Assembly (NCBI RefSeq): GCF_009811795.1
Contig: NZ_BLJE01000001.1
Location: 1,240,001 to 1,304,000 of the forward strand
Reading direction: 5' to 3'
Length of the DNA stretch: 64,000 nucleotides
Origin: Litoreibacter roseus
Lineage (GTDB): Bacteria; Pseudomonadota; Alphaproteobacteria; Rhodobacterales; Rhodobacteraceae
A program made the translations under genes and the position numbers. Under the pieces are notes generated by a model. It searched no databases and was not told the DNA's origin. It saw only the letters and a list, made by a program, of their open reading frames with translations. Of the stretch, positions 35,201 to 44,307 are shown one piece after another (the stretch's first letter is position 1; each line of letters opens with the position of its first letter).

Positions 35201-35427
35201 CCCTCTACGCCATTGATCTCTTGCTCCAGGGGGGTCGCAACGGTGTCAGAGACCACTTCTGCCGACGCACCGGGGTAGGACGCGGTGATCTGAATGGTGG
35301 GTGGCACGACATCTGGATAAGCCGCGACGGGCAGGCGGAAGTAAGAAACCAGACCGACGAGAACGATCAAGACTGAGATGACCGTCGCGAAGATCGGACG
35401 GTCTACAAAAAAGTGCGTGAATTTCAT
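32236..35427 (-). CDS. RND multidrug efflux pump (HAE-1/AcrB-MexF type)
   Basis: 1063 residues, the usual length. Twelve membrane helices and two large periplasmic loops are present; the beginning FVDRPIFATVISVLIVLVG and the proton-relay pair Asp410-Asp411 in GIVVDDAIVVVENVER are diagnostic of hydrophobe/amphiphile efflux pumps. It exports toxic organic compounds from periplasm and inner membrane using the proton gradient, together with the adaptor encoded 4 bp upstream and a TolC-like outer membrane protein not found in this window. No TetR or MarR regulator gene is adjacent. Confidence 0.93.
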   Translation of the reverse strand: MKFTHFFVDRPIFATVISVLIVLVGLVSYFRLPVAAYPDVVPPTIQITASYPGASAEVVSDTVATPLEQEINGVEGMLYMLSQATSDGRLTLTITFELGTDLDEAQVLVQNRVAIAEPRLPEAVRRLGVQTQQNSPNFLMVVHMISPDDSRDQLYISNYARTQIVDRLLRIDGVGQATVFGERAYSMRIWLDPDRVAARGLTAGEVVAALQENNVQVASGTINQLPTPDPGAFQLNVETQGRLVEPDQFENIVIGADSSGRKIRVRDVARVELGAQDYTTNGYLDDKTALPIGVFQRPGSNALETAEQIKHLMEDLEGSFPPGVAYDIVYNPTEFIEQSVEAVYVTIEEAVLLVVLVVVVFLQSLRASIIPILAIPVSLIGTFFVMQAFGFSLNNLSLFGLVLAIGIVVDDAIVVVENVERYIEEGMSPREATHKTMDEVAGALVSISLVLCAVFIPAAFIEGITGQFFRQFAVTIAAATVISVIVSLTLSPALSAVLLKSQADKEKEPKGIGKVVHKLMWPFRKFADGFNWAFDKLARGYAKLMKLFLSATVIVLAVYAGLMVLAFYQFNRAPAGFIPEQDQGYLIAVVQLPPGASLSRTDAVIQKATDLLLEMDSVEHTVAFAGLDGATFTQAPNAGAIFMVTTPFEERLAKGQTNQAIIGEAFGQLGQITEANAFVIAPPPIQGIGNSGGWKLYLQDERGRGLNALEETLGEVVANANQTEGLTNVFTLFNTSTPKIYADIDRVKSEELGVPPERVFETLQVYLGSAFVNDFNFIGRTYRVTAQADGEFRDDPQDVLDLRTRSTNGGMVPIGSVAELEQITGPYRVPRYNLFPAAAVQGATTPGLSTGEAIAEMEAMLDETLPDGFGYEWTELALQEKLAGNTAIFAFAMAVVFVYLMLAAQYESWFMPFSVILIVPMCLLAGISGVLFRGIDNNILVQIGFVVLVGLASKNAILIVEFAKQAEENGMSRVDAAIEAARLRLRPILMTSFAFILGVIPLVIAEGPGAEMRQALGTAVFSGMLGVTFFGLLFTPVFYVAFQWLANLFGMDPTKKKPEPWTG

Positions 35428-35431
35428 CGGT

Positions 35432-36598
35432 TTACTCCGCTTCGCTGAGCGTAATTTCTTCTGGCTCAGGCGTTACCGGAGAACCGGGGCGCGCACGCTG
35501 GATGCCGGAGATTATCACACGGTCACCGGCTTCGAGCCCGGTCTGAATAACCCGCATCCCGCGCCACATCGGTCCGCGGGTCACACCTTTCTGCTCGACG
35601 ATATCATCAGCCCCCACCACATAGACGATGGATCGGGCCTGATCGGCGACGATGGCCTCATCGGGAATTAGCAAAGCATCGTATTCCCCGGAACCGGGCA
35701 GGCGCAGGCGACCAAAAACGCCTGGCTGCAGGAACCCATCCGGGTTGTCCAAGGTCGCGCGGCCCAAAAGCGTGCCGGAATTAGGATCAAGCTGGTTATC
35801 GACAAAAGTCATGGACCCGCCACGGTTCCACGTGTCTTCATCCATAAGCTGGACGTACACTTGGTTTGCAGAACTGCGGGACGAAGGGCGCTCGCCGTTT
35901 TCGAACAGCCGCGCGTATTTCAGAAAATCGGCCTCAGACACGGTGAAGACAAATTCGATCGGATCGACTGAAACGATATTTGACAGGACCGTGGCGCCGG
36001 ATGGACCGCCAATTACAAGGTTTCCGACATCAACATCGTTTGACGAGATGCGCCCGGTCAGGGGTGAAGTGATCTGCGTAAACTCAAGGTCCAGTTCGGC
36101 GGTCGCAAGTTGCGCTTCTGCGATTGCAACGCTCGCGGTGGCTTCGCGAAACTGCGCACGGGCGCTGTCGGCTTCGCTCTGGGCGCCCACATTTCGGGCC
36201 ACAAGCTCAGTCGCACGGTCAAATTCGATCTCGGCCAATTCCACGGCGGCGCGGGCGGAATCAAGGCTGGCCTGCGCTTGCCGAACGGCAAGCGTGAATG
36301 GACGGTCATCGATTTCATAGAGCAGCTGACCCTGTTCGACGATGCCGCCCTCCTCGAAATGAATGGCTGATAGGTACCCTGAGACGCGAGCCTGAAGCAC
36401 AACGCGGTTTTCTGCCTGAAACCGGCCAGTGTATACGTCCCAGTCCATCACTGTGTCTTGCAGAGGCTCGGCTACTTTCACGACCGGCGGCTGCTGAGAT
36501 TGGGCGTGCCCCGCGCCAGCAAAAGCGGCGATGGCCAAGGCCGTGATTGGGCCTGCAATACGGCTGATCGAGTTTAATGTCAGGGCAGGAAAGTTCAT
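35432..36598 (-). CDS. RND efflux membrane fusion protein
   Basis: 388 residues from the ATG at 36598; upstream open frame looks non-coding. A signal peptide ends near GAGHAQ. Then come a lipoyl-like segment (VVLQARVSGYLSAIHFEEGG), a coiled-coil hairpin (QAQASLDSARAAVELAEIEF ... QAQ-type pairing), and the barrel domain (ITSPLTGRISS). It bridges the RND pump to the outer membrane channel. It is the first gene of the efflux operon; the gap to the pump start is 4 bp. Confidence 0.92.
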   Translation of the reverse strand: MNFPALTLNSISRIAGPITALAIAAFAGAGHAQSQQPPVVKVAEPLQDTVMDWDVYTGRFQAENRVVLQARVSGYLSAIHFEEGGIVEQGQLLYEIDDRPFTLAVRQAQASLDSARAAVELAEIEFDRATELVARNVGAQSEADSARAQFREATASVAIAEAQLATAELDLEFTQITSPLTGRISSNDVDVGNLVIGGPSGATVLSNIVSVDPIEFVFTVSEADFLKYARLFENGERPSSRSSANQVYVQLMDEDTWNRGGSMTFVDNQLDPNSGTLLGRATLDNPDGFLQPGVFGRLRLPGSGEYDALLIPDEAIVADQARSIVYVVGADDIVEQKGVTRGPMWRGMRVIQTGLEAGDRVIISGIQRARPGSPVTPEPEEITLSEAE

Positions 36599-36931
36599 TT
36601 GCGTCGTCCCAAATCTAAGAATTCCAGTGCCGGTCTCGCGCATGGCCTGCGACAATCTGGCAGCGGGTGACCAAATGGCGCGGTTATGGCATAAGACAAG
36701 CGCCCATTCCCCGTGTCTCTGCATTTTTGGTGATCTCAACAGAGCTGAAATGCGCAGCCGTTGCTGGCTAAGAATGTTTCGTCACCAAGAAAGCTAGCCG
36801 CCGAGGTTCAGGCGAACAACGCAAAACTGTCAGATAAATTTGGCTGTTCTACGAATTTGAAGCAGAGGCCCAAATTTTCATCAAATCGTTTTCGGGTGCG
36901 AGCAAATTCCCGCCCTGACAGCAGATCGGCC
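36599..36931. other. 333-bp non-coding gap upstream of the efflux operon
   Basis: This stretch lies between the putA stop and the efflux adaptor start, both on the minus strand. I find no convincing gene in any frame. The part near 36820-36900 is AT-rich with repeated AAATTT-like words and may contain the efflux promoter. No clear operator or terminator was recognised. Confidence 0.5.
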
Positions 36932-39900
36932 TTATCCGCTTGACGCCGCAAGCAGTGTTACGTTCCCACCTGCAGCGGTGGTGTCGACACAGACATGCCG
37001 TTCCAAAACGCATCCCTCCGCCAAGTCACCTTGGGCAAGCAGCGGCAAGATCGGGCCATCACGCGCCGCGAGCGCTTTGCGAACATCTCTCATTTGATGG
37101 GTGTCCGCCCAAAATGTCACAGCGTGGAATTCTGCGAGATCCGTCAAGTCAGAGGGGTCTATCATCCCGTCAAAAGACATATCGCCGGACAGGCCGGGCG
37201 CGATGCAAATAGGATGGCAGCCGCGCTCTCGCACGATCTCGGCTTGACGTTTGGCCGCGTCGGCGCTCGGCCCAAGACACAGCACTATTCCTCTGCCATA
37301 GGTCGCGTAGCGGTTCGATTCACCGGTGGGACCGGGCAGGGTGGTCTCTGACAGACGCGCTTGCGAAACATTAACGCGATCAATCGCGACCTGAACGTCA
37401 GATGCCGCGACCCGCTGTCCTGACGAATTCGATGATACCGGTTCAGCTTCAGATCGGGTGAATTTCGCGACATACCGTGGCCCGCCCGCCTTCGGGCCAG
37501 TGCCGGACAGGCCTTCCCCCCCGAATGGTTGGGAGCCGACGACGGCCCCGATCTGGTTGCGGTTGACGTAGATGTTCCCGACGGTCAGTTGTCGCGTCAC
37601 GGCTTCGATCCGGTCGTCGATGCGGGAGTGTATGCCGAAGGTCAGCCCGTAACCGGTTGCATTGATGTCAGCGACCACGTCGTCCAACTCTTCTGCCTCG
37701 AACATGGCGATGTGTAGGACGGGGCCGAAAACCTCGCGGGTCAGATCCGCGATGCCCGAAACCTCGATCACTGTTGGCTTGACATAGGTTCCCGTACTTG
37801 GGGCTGCGACGTCCTTGAGGACGCGACCGGCACGGTCTGCGTCAGTGATGTAGTCAAGAATCTGGGATTGCGCGCTTTGATCAATCACCGGTCCCACATC
37901 CGTCGCATGCCTCCACGGGTCGCCAACGGTTAATTCGTCCATCGCGCCGTAGAGCATCTTTAAAAAAGTGTCTGCTACGTCCCGCTGAAGGTATAGCATC
38001 CGCAAGGCAGAGCATCGCTGGCCTGCCGACTGAAAAGCCGAGGCAATCACGTCTGCCACGGCTTGTTCGGGCAGGGCAGTGCTGTCCACGATCATCGCAT
38101 TCAAACCGCCGGTTTCGGCAATGAGCGGGGCTGTCGGGTCTGCGTTGTCAGCCATGGCCTTGTTGATGCTAAGCGCGGTGGCCGTCGATCCGGTGAAGCA
38201 CACACCACTGATGCGGGGGTCGGACACAAGCGCCGCGCCGACAGTCTTTCCAAGCCCGGGCAACAGTTGCAATGCGGAGGTCGGGACTCCGGCCTCGTGA
38301 AGCAGACGGACCGCCACACATGCCGTAAGCGGCGTTTGTTCTGCGGGCTTTGCGACGACTGCGTTTCCTGCGGCCAAAGCGGCGGCGATCTGCCCGGTAA
38401 AAATGGCCAATGGGAAATTCCAAGGCGAGATGCAGGCAAAGATGCCGCGTGCCTCGCGTTCAAGCTCCAAGCCCCGGTTCGCATAATAACGCAGGAAATC
38501 CACCGCTTCGCGCAATTCAGCCACCCCATCAAGCGGCGTTTTCCCTGCTTCGCGCGCGAGAACAGCAAAAAGTTCGCCGAAGTTTTCCTCATAGAGGTTG
38601 GAAGCCCGACGCAGGATCTGGGCCCGTTCCTCAGCAGTTGCTTGCCAAGGCTTTGCGTCAGATACGGCTTGCGACACGTCACGACTGGTGGCCCAGACAA
38701 CGTCCCCAACCTGATCTTCTGGGAGGGCAGGGTTCTTGATTGCTTTTGGTTGCCCGCCCTCGGCCTTGGCAACCATCAGCGCTTCTGCCGTCCAGCGACG
38801 GGATCGAAATTTCCCACGCTGCGTATCGATGAGATCGAGATCGGTTTGCGCGTGAAGGTCCCACCCTTTGGCATTCTCCCGCGCAGGTGCGTAAATGTCG
38901 GCTGGTCTGCAGACCGCAATGTTTTGGCCATTGGTTTCCAGCGCCTCGAACGGGTCCGCCGCGACAACCTCGGCTGGTACTGACTTATCAACGATCTGGT
39001 TCACGAAGCTGCTGTTTGCCCCGTTCTCCAGCAAACGACGGACGAGGTAGGCCAGCAAATCACGGTGCGGCCCCACAGGCGCGTAGATGCGACAGGCCGC
39101 TTGATTTCCAGAGATCAGCCGATTGTGCAACGCCTCGCCCATTCCGTGCAGACGTTGAAATTCAAAGGAGGTCGGGTCGTCCGCAACTTCAAGAATTGCA
39201 GCGACGGAATGCGCGTTGTGCGTTGCAAACTGCGGGTAGATCCGGTCAGTCATCCCCAGAAGCATACGTGCGCAGCGCAGAAAGCTCGCATCCGTGGCGA
39301 CCTTGCGCGTAAACACCGGGAAGCCGTCAATACCCTCGACCTGCGCCCGTTTGATTTCAGTGTCCCAATAGGCGCCTTTGACGAGGCGCACCATGATTTT
39401 GCGGTCCAGCCGCTCGGCCAAGGCGTGAAGCCAGCGGATGACGTGACCTGCCCGCTTTCCGTAAGCTTGGACGACGACACCGAACCCGTCCCATCCGGCC
39501 AGTGCCGGATCGCTCAAAACCGCTTCGATCACGTCCAGCGAAAGGTCCAGTCTATCCGCTTCCTCGGCATCGATATTAAGTCCCATCTGCGCATTGCAGG
39601 CCTTCTTTGCGAGCGCTTTCACGCGTGGAACAAGTTCGTTCATGACCCGGGCGCTGTTGGGCACGTCATATCGCGGATGCAGCGCCGACAGCTTGATGGA
39701 GATGCTGGGATTGCGCCGGATTTCGTCTGACGTGCAGTGGGGTGTCAGCTTGGTGATCGCGTCCTCGTAAGCTGCATAGAACTCCTGCGCGTCCTCCGCG
39801 GTCAGGGCCGCTTCGCCTAGCATATCGTAGGAATAGGTGTAGCCCCGTGCCGCATTCGACTTGCCGCGCACCAAGGCCTCTTCGATGGTCTGGCCAAGAA

Positions 39901-40408
39901 CAAATTGTCCACCTAACTCCTTCATTGCCCGACTGACGGCGGCCCGGATCACGGGCTCCCCGACGCGTTTGACGGCAGCCTTCAGGGTCGAGGCCACACC
40001 TTCGCCGTCCCGCAAGACATTGCCGGTCAGCATCAAGGCCCATGTGGACGCGTTGACCAAAGGTGAGCTTGATTTTCCAAGATGCGAGGACCATGCCGAT
40101 GGCGCGATCTTGTCTTCGATCAATGCATCGATGGTTTGGGTGTCCGGCACGCGCAGCAACGCCTCGGCCAGACACATGAGCGCGATGCCCTCATCCGTTG
40201 ACAGGCCATATTCGGCGAGAAAAACCTCCATCAGGCCGGGGTTTTTGTCCGCACGGATGCTGGTCACCAGCTCAGCCGCCCGTTTTGACGCTGCATTCCG
40301 TTCCTCGGGCGAGTACGGCGCATGACGTTCCAGCATGGACAAGACGTGATCTTCGTCGGCGCGCTCAATGTCCCTGATGTCGGCTCTCAATGTGTTCAGA
40401 CTGTCCAA
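36932..40408 (-). CDS. putA: Bifunctional proline dehydrogenase / P5C dehydrogenase PutA
   Basis: 1158 residues counting from a TTG at 40408, chosen because AGGAAAGG lies about 8 nt upstream; no in-frame ATG is available. The N-terminal half is the FAD-dependent proline dehydrogenase barrel (MVRLVKGAYWDTEIKRAQ); the second half is the NAD-dependent aldehyde dehydrogenase with ISPWNFPLAIFTG, catalytic Glu765 (AETGGLNA) and Cys799 (SAGQRCSAL). A C-terminal extension of about 150 residues follows. The ribbon-helix-helix DNA-binding domain of E. coli PutA is absent, so control falls to another protein, most likely the divergent Lrp-type gene. It converts proline to glutamate. Confidence 0.93.
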   Translation of the reverse strand: MDSLNTLRADIRDIERADEDHVLSMLERHAPYSPEERNAASKRAAELVTSIRADKNPGLMEVFLAEYGLSTDEGIALMCLAEALLRVPDTQTIDALIEDKIAPSAWSSHLGKSSSPLVNASTWALMLTGNVLRDGEGVASTLKAAVKRVGEPVIRAAVSRAMKELGGQFVLGQTIEEALVRGKSNAARGYTYSYDMLGEAALTAEDAQEFYAAYEDAITKLTPHCTSDEIRRNPSISIKLSALHPRYDVPNSARVMNELVPRVKALAKKACNAQMGLNIDAEEADRLDLSLDVIEAVLSDPALAGWDGFGVVVQAYGKRAGHVIRWLHALAERLDRKIMVRLVKGAYWDTEIKRAQVEGIDGFPVFTRKVATDASFLRCARMLLGMTDRIYPQFATHNAHSVAAILEVADDPTSFEFQRLHGMGEALHNRLISGNQAACRIYAPVGPHRDLLAYLVRRLLENGANSSFVNQIVDKSVPAEVVAADPFEALETNGQNIAVCRPADIYAPARENAKGWDLHAQTDLDLIDTQRGKFRSRRWTAEALMVAKAEGGQPKAIKNPALPEDQVGDVVWATSRDVSQAVSDAKPWQATAEERAQILRRASNLYEENFGELFAVLAREAGKTPLDGVAELREAVDFLRYYANRGLELEREARGIFACISPWNFPLAIFTGQIAAALAAGNAVVAKPAEQTPLTACVAVRLLHEAGVPTSALQLLPGLGKTVGAALVSDPRISGVCFTGSTATALSINKAMADNADPTAPLIAETGGLNAMIVDSTALPEQAVADVIASAFQSAGQRCSALRMLYLQRDVADTFLKMLYGAMDELTVGDPWRHATDVGPVIDQSAQSQILDYITDADRAGRVLKDVAAPSTGTYVKPTVIEVSGIADLTREVFGPVLHIAMFEAEELDDVVADINATGYGLTFGIHSRIDDRIEAVTRQLTVGNIYVNRNQIGAVVGSQPFGGEGLSGTGPKAGGPRYVAKFTRSEAEPVSSNSSGQRVAASDVQVAIDRVNVSQARLSETTLPGPTGESNRYATYGRGIVLCLGPSADAAKRQAEIVRERGCHPICIAPGLSGDMSFDGMIDPSDLTDLAEFHAVTFWADTHQMRDVRKALAARDGPILPLLAQGDLAEGCVLERHVCVDTTAAGGNVTLLAASSG

Positions 40409-40523
40409 CGATGTACCTTTCCTGACGTTCAATGCATCATAGCAGCACAAAGACAGTTGATGTGACTGAAGTAGATCGCTATCTCCGGACTTCTGTTTCT
40501 ATCTTTGATCAGAAAAGGGCAAT

Positions 40524-40997
40524 GTGATCGATAACGATAATCTCAACGGGCAAATCGACCGGTATGATGCGGAGATTCTTGATATCCTGGCACAGGACGG
40601 GCGGCTTCCAGTGACGGAACTTGCGAAGCGTGTCGGCTTGTCTACGAGCCCCTGTCAGGTCCGCCTGAAGCGGCTTCAATCTTCTGGATACATTTTAGGA
40701 TTTAAAGCGGTTCTCGATCCGGCCAAGTTAAACCGCGATCATGTCGCGTTCGTCGAGGTTAAGTTGATGGACACCACAGAGCGCGCATTGTCCGCCTTCA
40801 ATGGCGCCGTTCGCGATATTCCGGAGGTCGAGCAATGCCACATGATTGCGGGCGCCTTTGACTATCTGTTGAAGGTGCGAACCAAGAACATCACCCAGTA
40901 CAGAGCGGTTCTGGGCGAGCAGATTTCGGCGTTGCCTCACGTCGCAAACACATCAACCCATGTATCCATGCAATCCGTCAAAGAGCATGATTTTTGA
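40524..40997 (+). CDS. putR: Lrp/AsnC-family regulator, PutR-like
   Basis: 157 residues from a GTG at 40524 (the ATG overlapping it is out of frame). An N-terminal HTH (ILDILAQDGRLPVTELAKRVG) and a C-terminal RAM domain (VEVKLMDTTERALSAF ... CHMIAGAFDYLLKV) define the family. It is divergent from putA with a 115-bp shared promoter region. In Rhodobacter capsulatus and Agrobacterium, an Lrp-type PutR in the same position activates putA in response to proline; the same role is inferred here. It ends 7 bp from the convergent bphP. Confidence 0.87.
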   Translation: MIDNDNLNGQIDRYDAEILDILAQDGRLPVTELAKRVGLSTSPCQVRLKRLQSSGYILGFKAVLDPAKLNRDHVAFVEVKLMDTTERALSAFNGAVRDIPEVEQCHMIAGAFDYLLKVRTKNITQYRAVLGEQISALPHVANTSTHVSMQSVKEHDF

Positions 40998-41004
40998 TCT
41001 GATG

Positions 41005-43581
41005 TCAGCTCTGCCCCGTCTTTAACACCCGAAGTATACCGGCTTGCAGTTCGGCCTCTTCATAGGGTTTGTTCAAGATCGGTACCGGGGGATAGTTTTC
41101 TGTCACATAGGACGCGTCGCCGTATCCCGTTGTCAGAACAAAGGGAATGTTTTGCTCCACCAGGGCTTCGGCCACGGGTAAGGACGTTTCTGTCCCAAGA
41201 TTGACGTCGAGCAGGGCAAAACGGATGTCCTCGGTCTCTATCATCTTGAGCGCACGGGCGACGGTGTTGGCCATGAACGTCTCTGTTACGCCCATCTCCG
41301 AAAGCATGTCGGAAGCATCTAGGCCAATAATCATGTTGTCTTCGACCAACAGGCAGTTGCCCTCGATCGCAGAGACGTCGGTCAGGCCCTTAATCTCGGC
41401 ATCAGCGATCACAGTTTCGTCGTCTGATCCCTTTTCCAAGTGGTAGGACGGTATCCAGAACGTCGCTTCGAGGCCCGTCACCTTATGCCTGACGTCAGCT
41501 GTTCCCCTGAGTTCGAAGGGAATGGATTTCTGAATGATGGTTGATCCGAAGCCGCGACGGTCCGGGGCTTTTACAGGTGGGCCACTTCGCTCGGTCCACT
41601 GTATCGTTATGCCATCGTTTTCCCGAAAGAGGCTGACGCTGACTTCACCCTGCGCAATGCTGAGCGCACCATATTTTACGGCATTGGTGACCAGCTCATG
41701 AACCACCAGCGCCACTGTTGTATACGCCTCGGGATTCAGTCTGACGTCTTCGCCGGTTATGTGGATCCGATCTGACTGGTCATCCAGAAATCCCGCAACC
41801 TCGACCTCGACGATGCTGCGGAAGGACGCAGCGGTCCAGTTTTTTGCGGTCAACTGTTCATGGGCGCGCGCAAGCGATAAAACCCGACCGCCCAGAACGC
41901 GGGTATATTCCTCGATATCCTCGACGTTTGCGCGGCTTTGAGAGACCAGACCCCTGATCAGGTTCAGGATATTTCGGACCCGGTGATTGAGCTCGGCGAT
42001 CAGAAGTTCCTGTTGCTCATTGGCCCGCTTGCGCGCCAAGTTCATCTCGTCCGTCAGCTTGAGCACGACCTCAAGCAGGGTGACGCGCATGCTCTCGGCG
42101 GTCCGGAATTCCCGCGCGGTCCAGGGATTGCAGCGACCGTGCACGATCTCTTGCCATGCCTTGAAGCTTTGCCGCGGTGTCAGCCGTGTCCCATTCGGCC
42201 CGACGTTGACGGGCTTCTGCGGGTTGCCCGCCCATTTGACGGATTGCGCGATTTCACGACGGAAGAGCACGATGTAGTCGCGCGGTGTTCTCGACACCGG
42301 AAGCGCCAGCACACCGGCGACCCGGTCGGAAAAATTCTGTGCCTTCGGATAGACCTGTGCCAGCGCGTCCGTTGCAAAGATATTTCCCGTCGATGCGGTG
42401 TTCAAAAAACGCGCGAGCCCCAGAAACTCTTCCTCCGTTGGGATCGCGCCTCTTCCTTTGTAGATACCGCCCGAAAAAATGACGATCCCATCAAATTGCA
42501 GCCCGCTTTCAATCTCGTCGGCAATCAGATCGAAGTTGGCCATGATATCGTGATCGGTCGAGAACCGGGATAGCAATTTTTCCTGCATGAGCGCGGCGCG
42601 TTCAGACTGCTCTTGCAGCGCGTCCTGCTCTTTCTGCATCAACTCATAGGCAAGCATTTGTGCCATAAGTTCCACGGCAGATCGCCGCTCGTAATCCACG
42701 TGGTGAGGCGTTTGGTGATGGCACGCAATAAGCCCCCAAAGCTCACCCTTGACGATAATCGACACGGACATTGAGGCCGCGACGCCCATGTTGCGCAGAT
42801 ACTCCAGATGGATTGGGGACACCGCCCGGGTGATGGACAGGGACAGATCCAGCGGTTTGCCTTCGGGATTAAACTGCGGAACAATCGCATGCGTCGGATC
42901 ATCGACATCAGCGATCAGGCGCACCAGGCTTTTCTTGTAGAGTGCGCGTGCCTGTTTGGGGATATCGCTTGCCGGAAAGCGCAAGTTGAGAAACGGCTCC
43001 ATCCCATGTTCAAGCGCCTCCGCGATGACAGTCCCGCTGTCATCTTGTTCAAAGCGGTACATCATCACCCGGTCAAATCCGGTCAGCGCCTTGAAGGCTC
43101 GCGCGCCCTCAGAGGCCAGATCCACTGTCGTTGTATGGCGCCGGATCCGCGACAGGAGGGGCTGGATCATCGCCATGTCATCCCGGAGCGATTGCTTCGA
43201 TTTCGGCTCAAGCTCGAAGATGACACTGCGATCCACACTGTGGACGGATACGTCAAACAACCGTCCGTTCTGAAACAAATCCACAGCAAAGATGCGCGCG
43301 ACGGAAGATGCGATGGTAAGGGTCTGCATCTCTGTGCGCAGAATACGGATAACATCCGCAGCGAAATGCGCGGAGAATGCTGTGCCGATCAGATCGTCGG
43401 GTGTGGCATCAATATAGTCTCCCACGTTGGCGGACGCGTGGGAAATGATCCAGTCGTGGGTGATCGCGATAAGACAGCCATAACTTTGCACATGGCCTAG
43501 AACGTGGATGGGTTCCCTGTCGCAATTCGTCAGATCCATGTTGTCTGTGTTCAGGTCAAAATCCGTGTCAGTGGGTGCCAT
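41005..43581 (-). CDS. bphP: Bacteriophytochrome hybrid histidine kinase
   Basis: 858 residues from the ATG at 43581; the longer open frame overlaps the upstream gene out of context. It has a PAS-GAF-PHY photosensory core. Cys20 in LTNCDREPIH is the biliverdin attachment site seen in bacteriophytochromes, and the GAF motif FPASDIPKQARALY is intact. Next come an HWE-type kinase (ELNHRVRNILNLIRG) and a C-terminal receiver (LLVEDN, LLDVNLG, ILNKPY). It senses red/far-red light with biliverdin, which the overlapping heme oxygenase gene provides. The output partner is not identified in the window. Confidence 0.9.
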   Translation of the reverse strand: MAPTDTDFDLNTDNMDLTNCDREPIHVLGHVQSYGCLIAITHDWIISHASANVGDYIDATPDDLIGTAFSAHFAADVIRILRTEMQTLTIASSVARIFAVDLFQNGRLFDVSVHSVDRSVIFELEPKSKQSLRDDMAMIQPLLSRIRRHTTTVDLASEGARAFKALTGFDRVMMYRFEQDDSGTVIAEALEHGMEPFLNLRFPASDIPKQARALYKKSLVRLIADVDDPTHAIVPQFNPEGKPLDLSLSITRAVSPIHLEYLRNMGVAASMSVSIIVKGELWGLIACHHQTPHHVDYERRSAVELMAQMLAYELMQKEQDALQEQSERAALMQEKLLSRFSTDHDIMANFDLIADEIESGLQFDGIVIFSGGIYKGRGAIPTEEEFLGLARFLNTASTGNIFATDALAQVYPKAQNFSDRVAGVLALPVSRTPRDYIVLFRREIAQSVKWAGNPQKPVNVGPNGTRLTPRQSFKAWQEIVHGRCNPWTAREFRTAESMRVTLLEVVLKLTDEMNLARKRANEQQELLIAELNHRVRNILNLIRGLVSQSRANVEDIEEYTRVLGGRVLSLARAHEQLTAKNWTAASFRSIVEVEVAGFLDDQSDRIHITGEDVRLNPEAYTTVALVVHELVTNAVKYGALSIAQGEVSVSLFRENDGITIQWTERSGPPVKAPDRRGFGSTIIQKSIPFELRGTADVRHKVTGLEATFWIPSYHLEKGSDDETVIADAEIKGLTDVSAIEGNCLLVEDNMIIGLDASDMLSEMGVTETFMANTVARALKMIETEDIRFALLDVNLGTETSLPVAEALVEQNIPFVLTTGYGDASYVTENYPPVPILNKPYEEAELQAGILRVLKTGQS

Positions 43582-44140
43582 AGGACAGATTTTCCGTCTG
43601 TGTCGCCTGCTGTGACAGCGCTGCTGTCTCGAAGAGTTGAAAGAGCTTTTTGGTGTCGTCCACGATCTCGTCTGCTTGCGCCCCGGTAGCCGGGTGTTGA
43701 TCCAGCACCTCGCACAAATCCCGCCAGGCTTGTGGATCAAAGGATGCAGAAAAATAATTGGCTGCCGCGCGTGCCGTGTCGTCCGTACTCTTGGCCCATT
43801 GTTTGCGAAGCACATTTGTACCAAGCCGTGAGCCGAGAAGAACATAGTCCGAGGCCAATGGCACCACGGATCGCACGGAAAGCGGCGCGGGCAGGGGGCT
43901 GCCTAATATCTCAAGATCCGCGCCGAGCCTGTCAGACAGATCTGAAAATACCGCCGCCCGTGACGCGTCATCTGCCTCTCTCTGCATCAGGGCCATCGCG
44001 GAAAAGGCCATGTAATGAGCGCGGAAGAACGGTCTGAGCCCTTCAGGGTTCTGCAAAGACATTACAGCGAAAAGGGCATCAACGCGGTCGTGATCAGGTC
44101 GGGTTTCGGTGTAAAGCCGATGTCGAAGAGAGGCTGTCAA
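43568..44140 (-). CDS. bphO: Heme oxygenase (BphO type)
   Basis: 190 residues. The helical heme oxygenase fold is indicated by RLYTETRPDHDRVDALF with proximal His17 and by the mid-helix region LASDYVLLGSRLGTNVLRKQW, which is the glycine-bearing distal helix in BphO-like enzymes. It overlaps bphP by 14 bases. It breaks heme down to biliverdin IX alpha, iron and CO, and the biliverdin becomes the chromophore of the phytochrome encoded next. The CO released links curiously to the CO-dehydrogenase-like genes 15 kb away, but that is coincidence until shown otherwise. Confidence 0.87.
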   Translation of the reverse strand: MTASLRHRLYTETRPDHDRVDALFAVMSLQNPEGLRPFFRAHYMAFSAMALMQREADDASRAAVFSDLSDRLGADLEILGSPLPAPLSVRSVVPLASDYVLLGSRLGTNVLRKQWAKSTDDTARAAANYFSASFDPQAWRDLCEVLDQHPATGAQADEIVDDTKKLFQLFETAALSQQATQTENLSYGTH

Positions 44141-44307
44141 GATATGCGATCCGTTAGAAGAGTGCAGGTGAGAGAAATGGATGGCCCTGCGAAAGTAAAG
44201 TAAAGTTGGTATTCTAAAATTTGTTGTGTGTGGGCAATGAGAAATTCTTGTAATGGCGCTGACCTTAGATGGTCTACGCGCTCCCGTCAGGTATCAATGC
44301 ATTAAAT

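Noticed and set aside
43582-43845. N-terminal extension of the bacteriophytochrome
   Set aside because: It overlaps bphO in another frame and is Arg/Cys-rich without homology; Cys20 sits at the expected place if translation starts at 43581.
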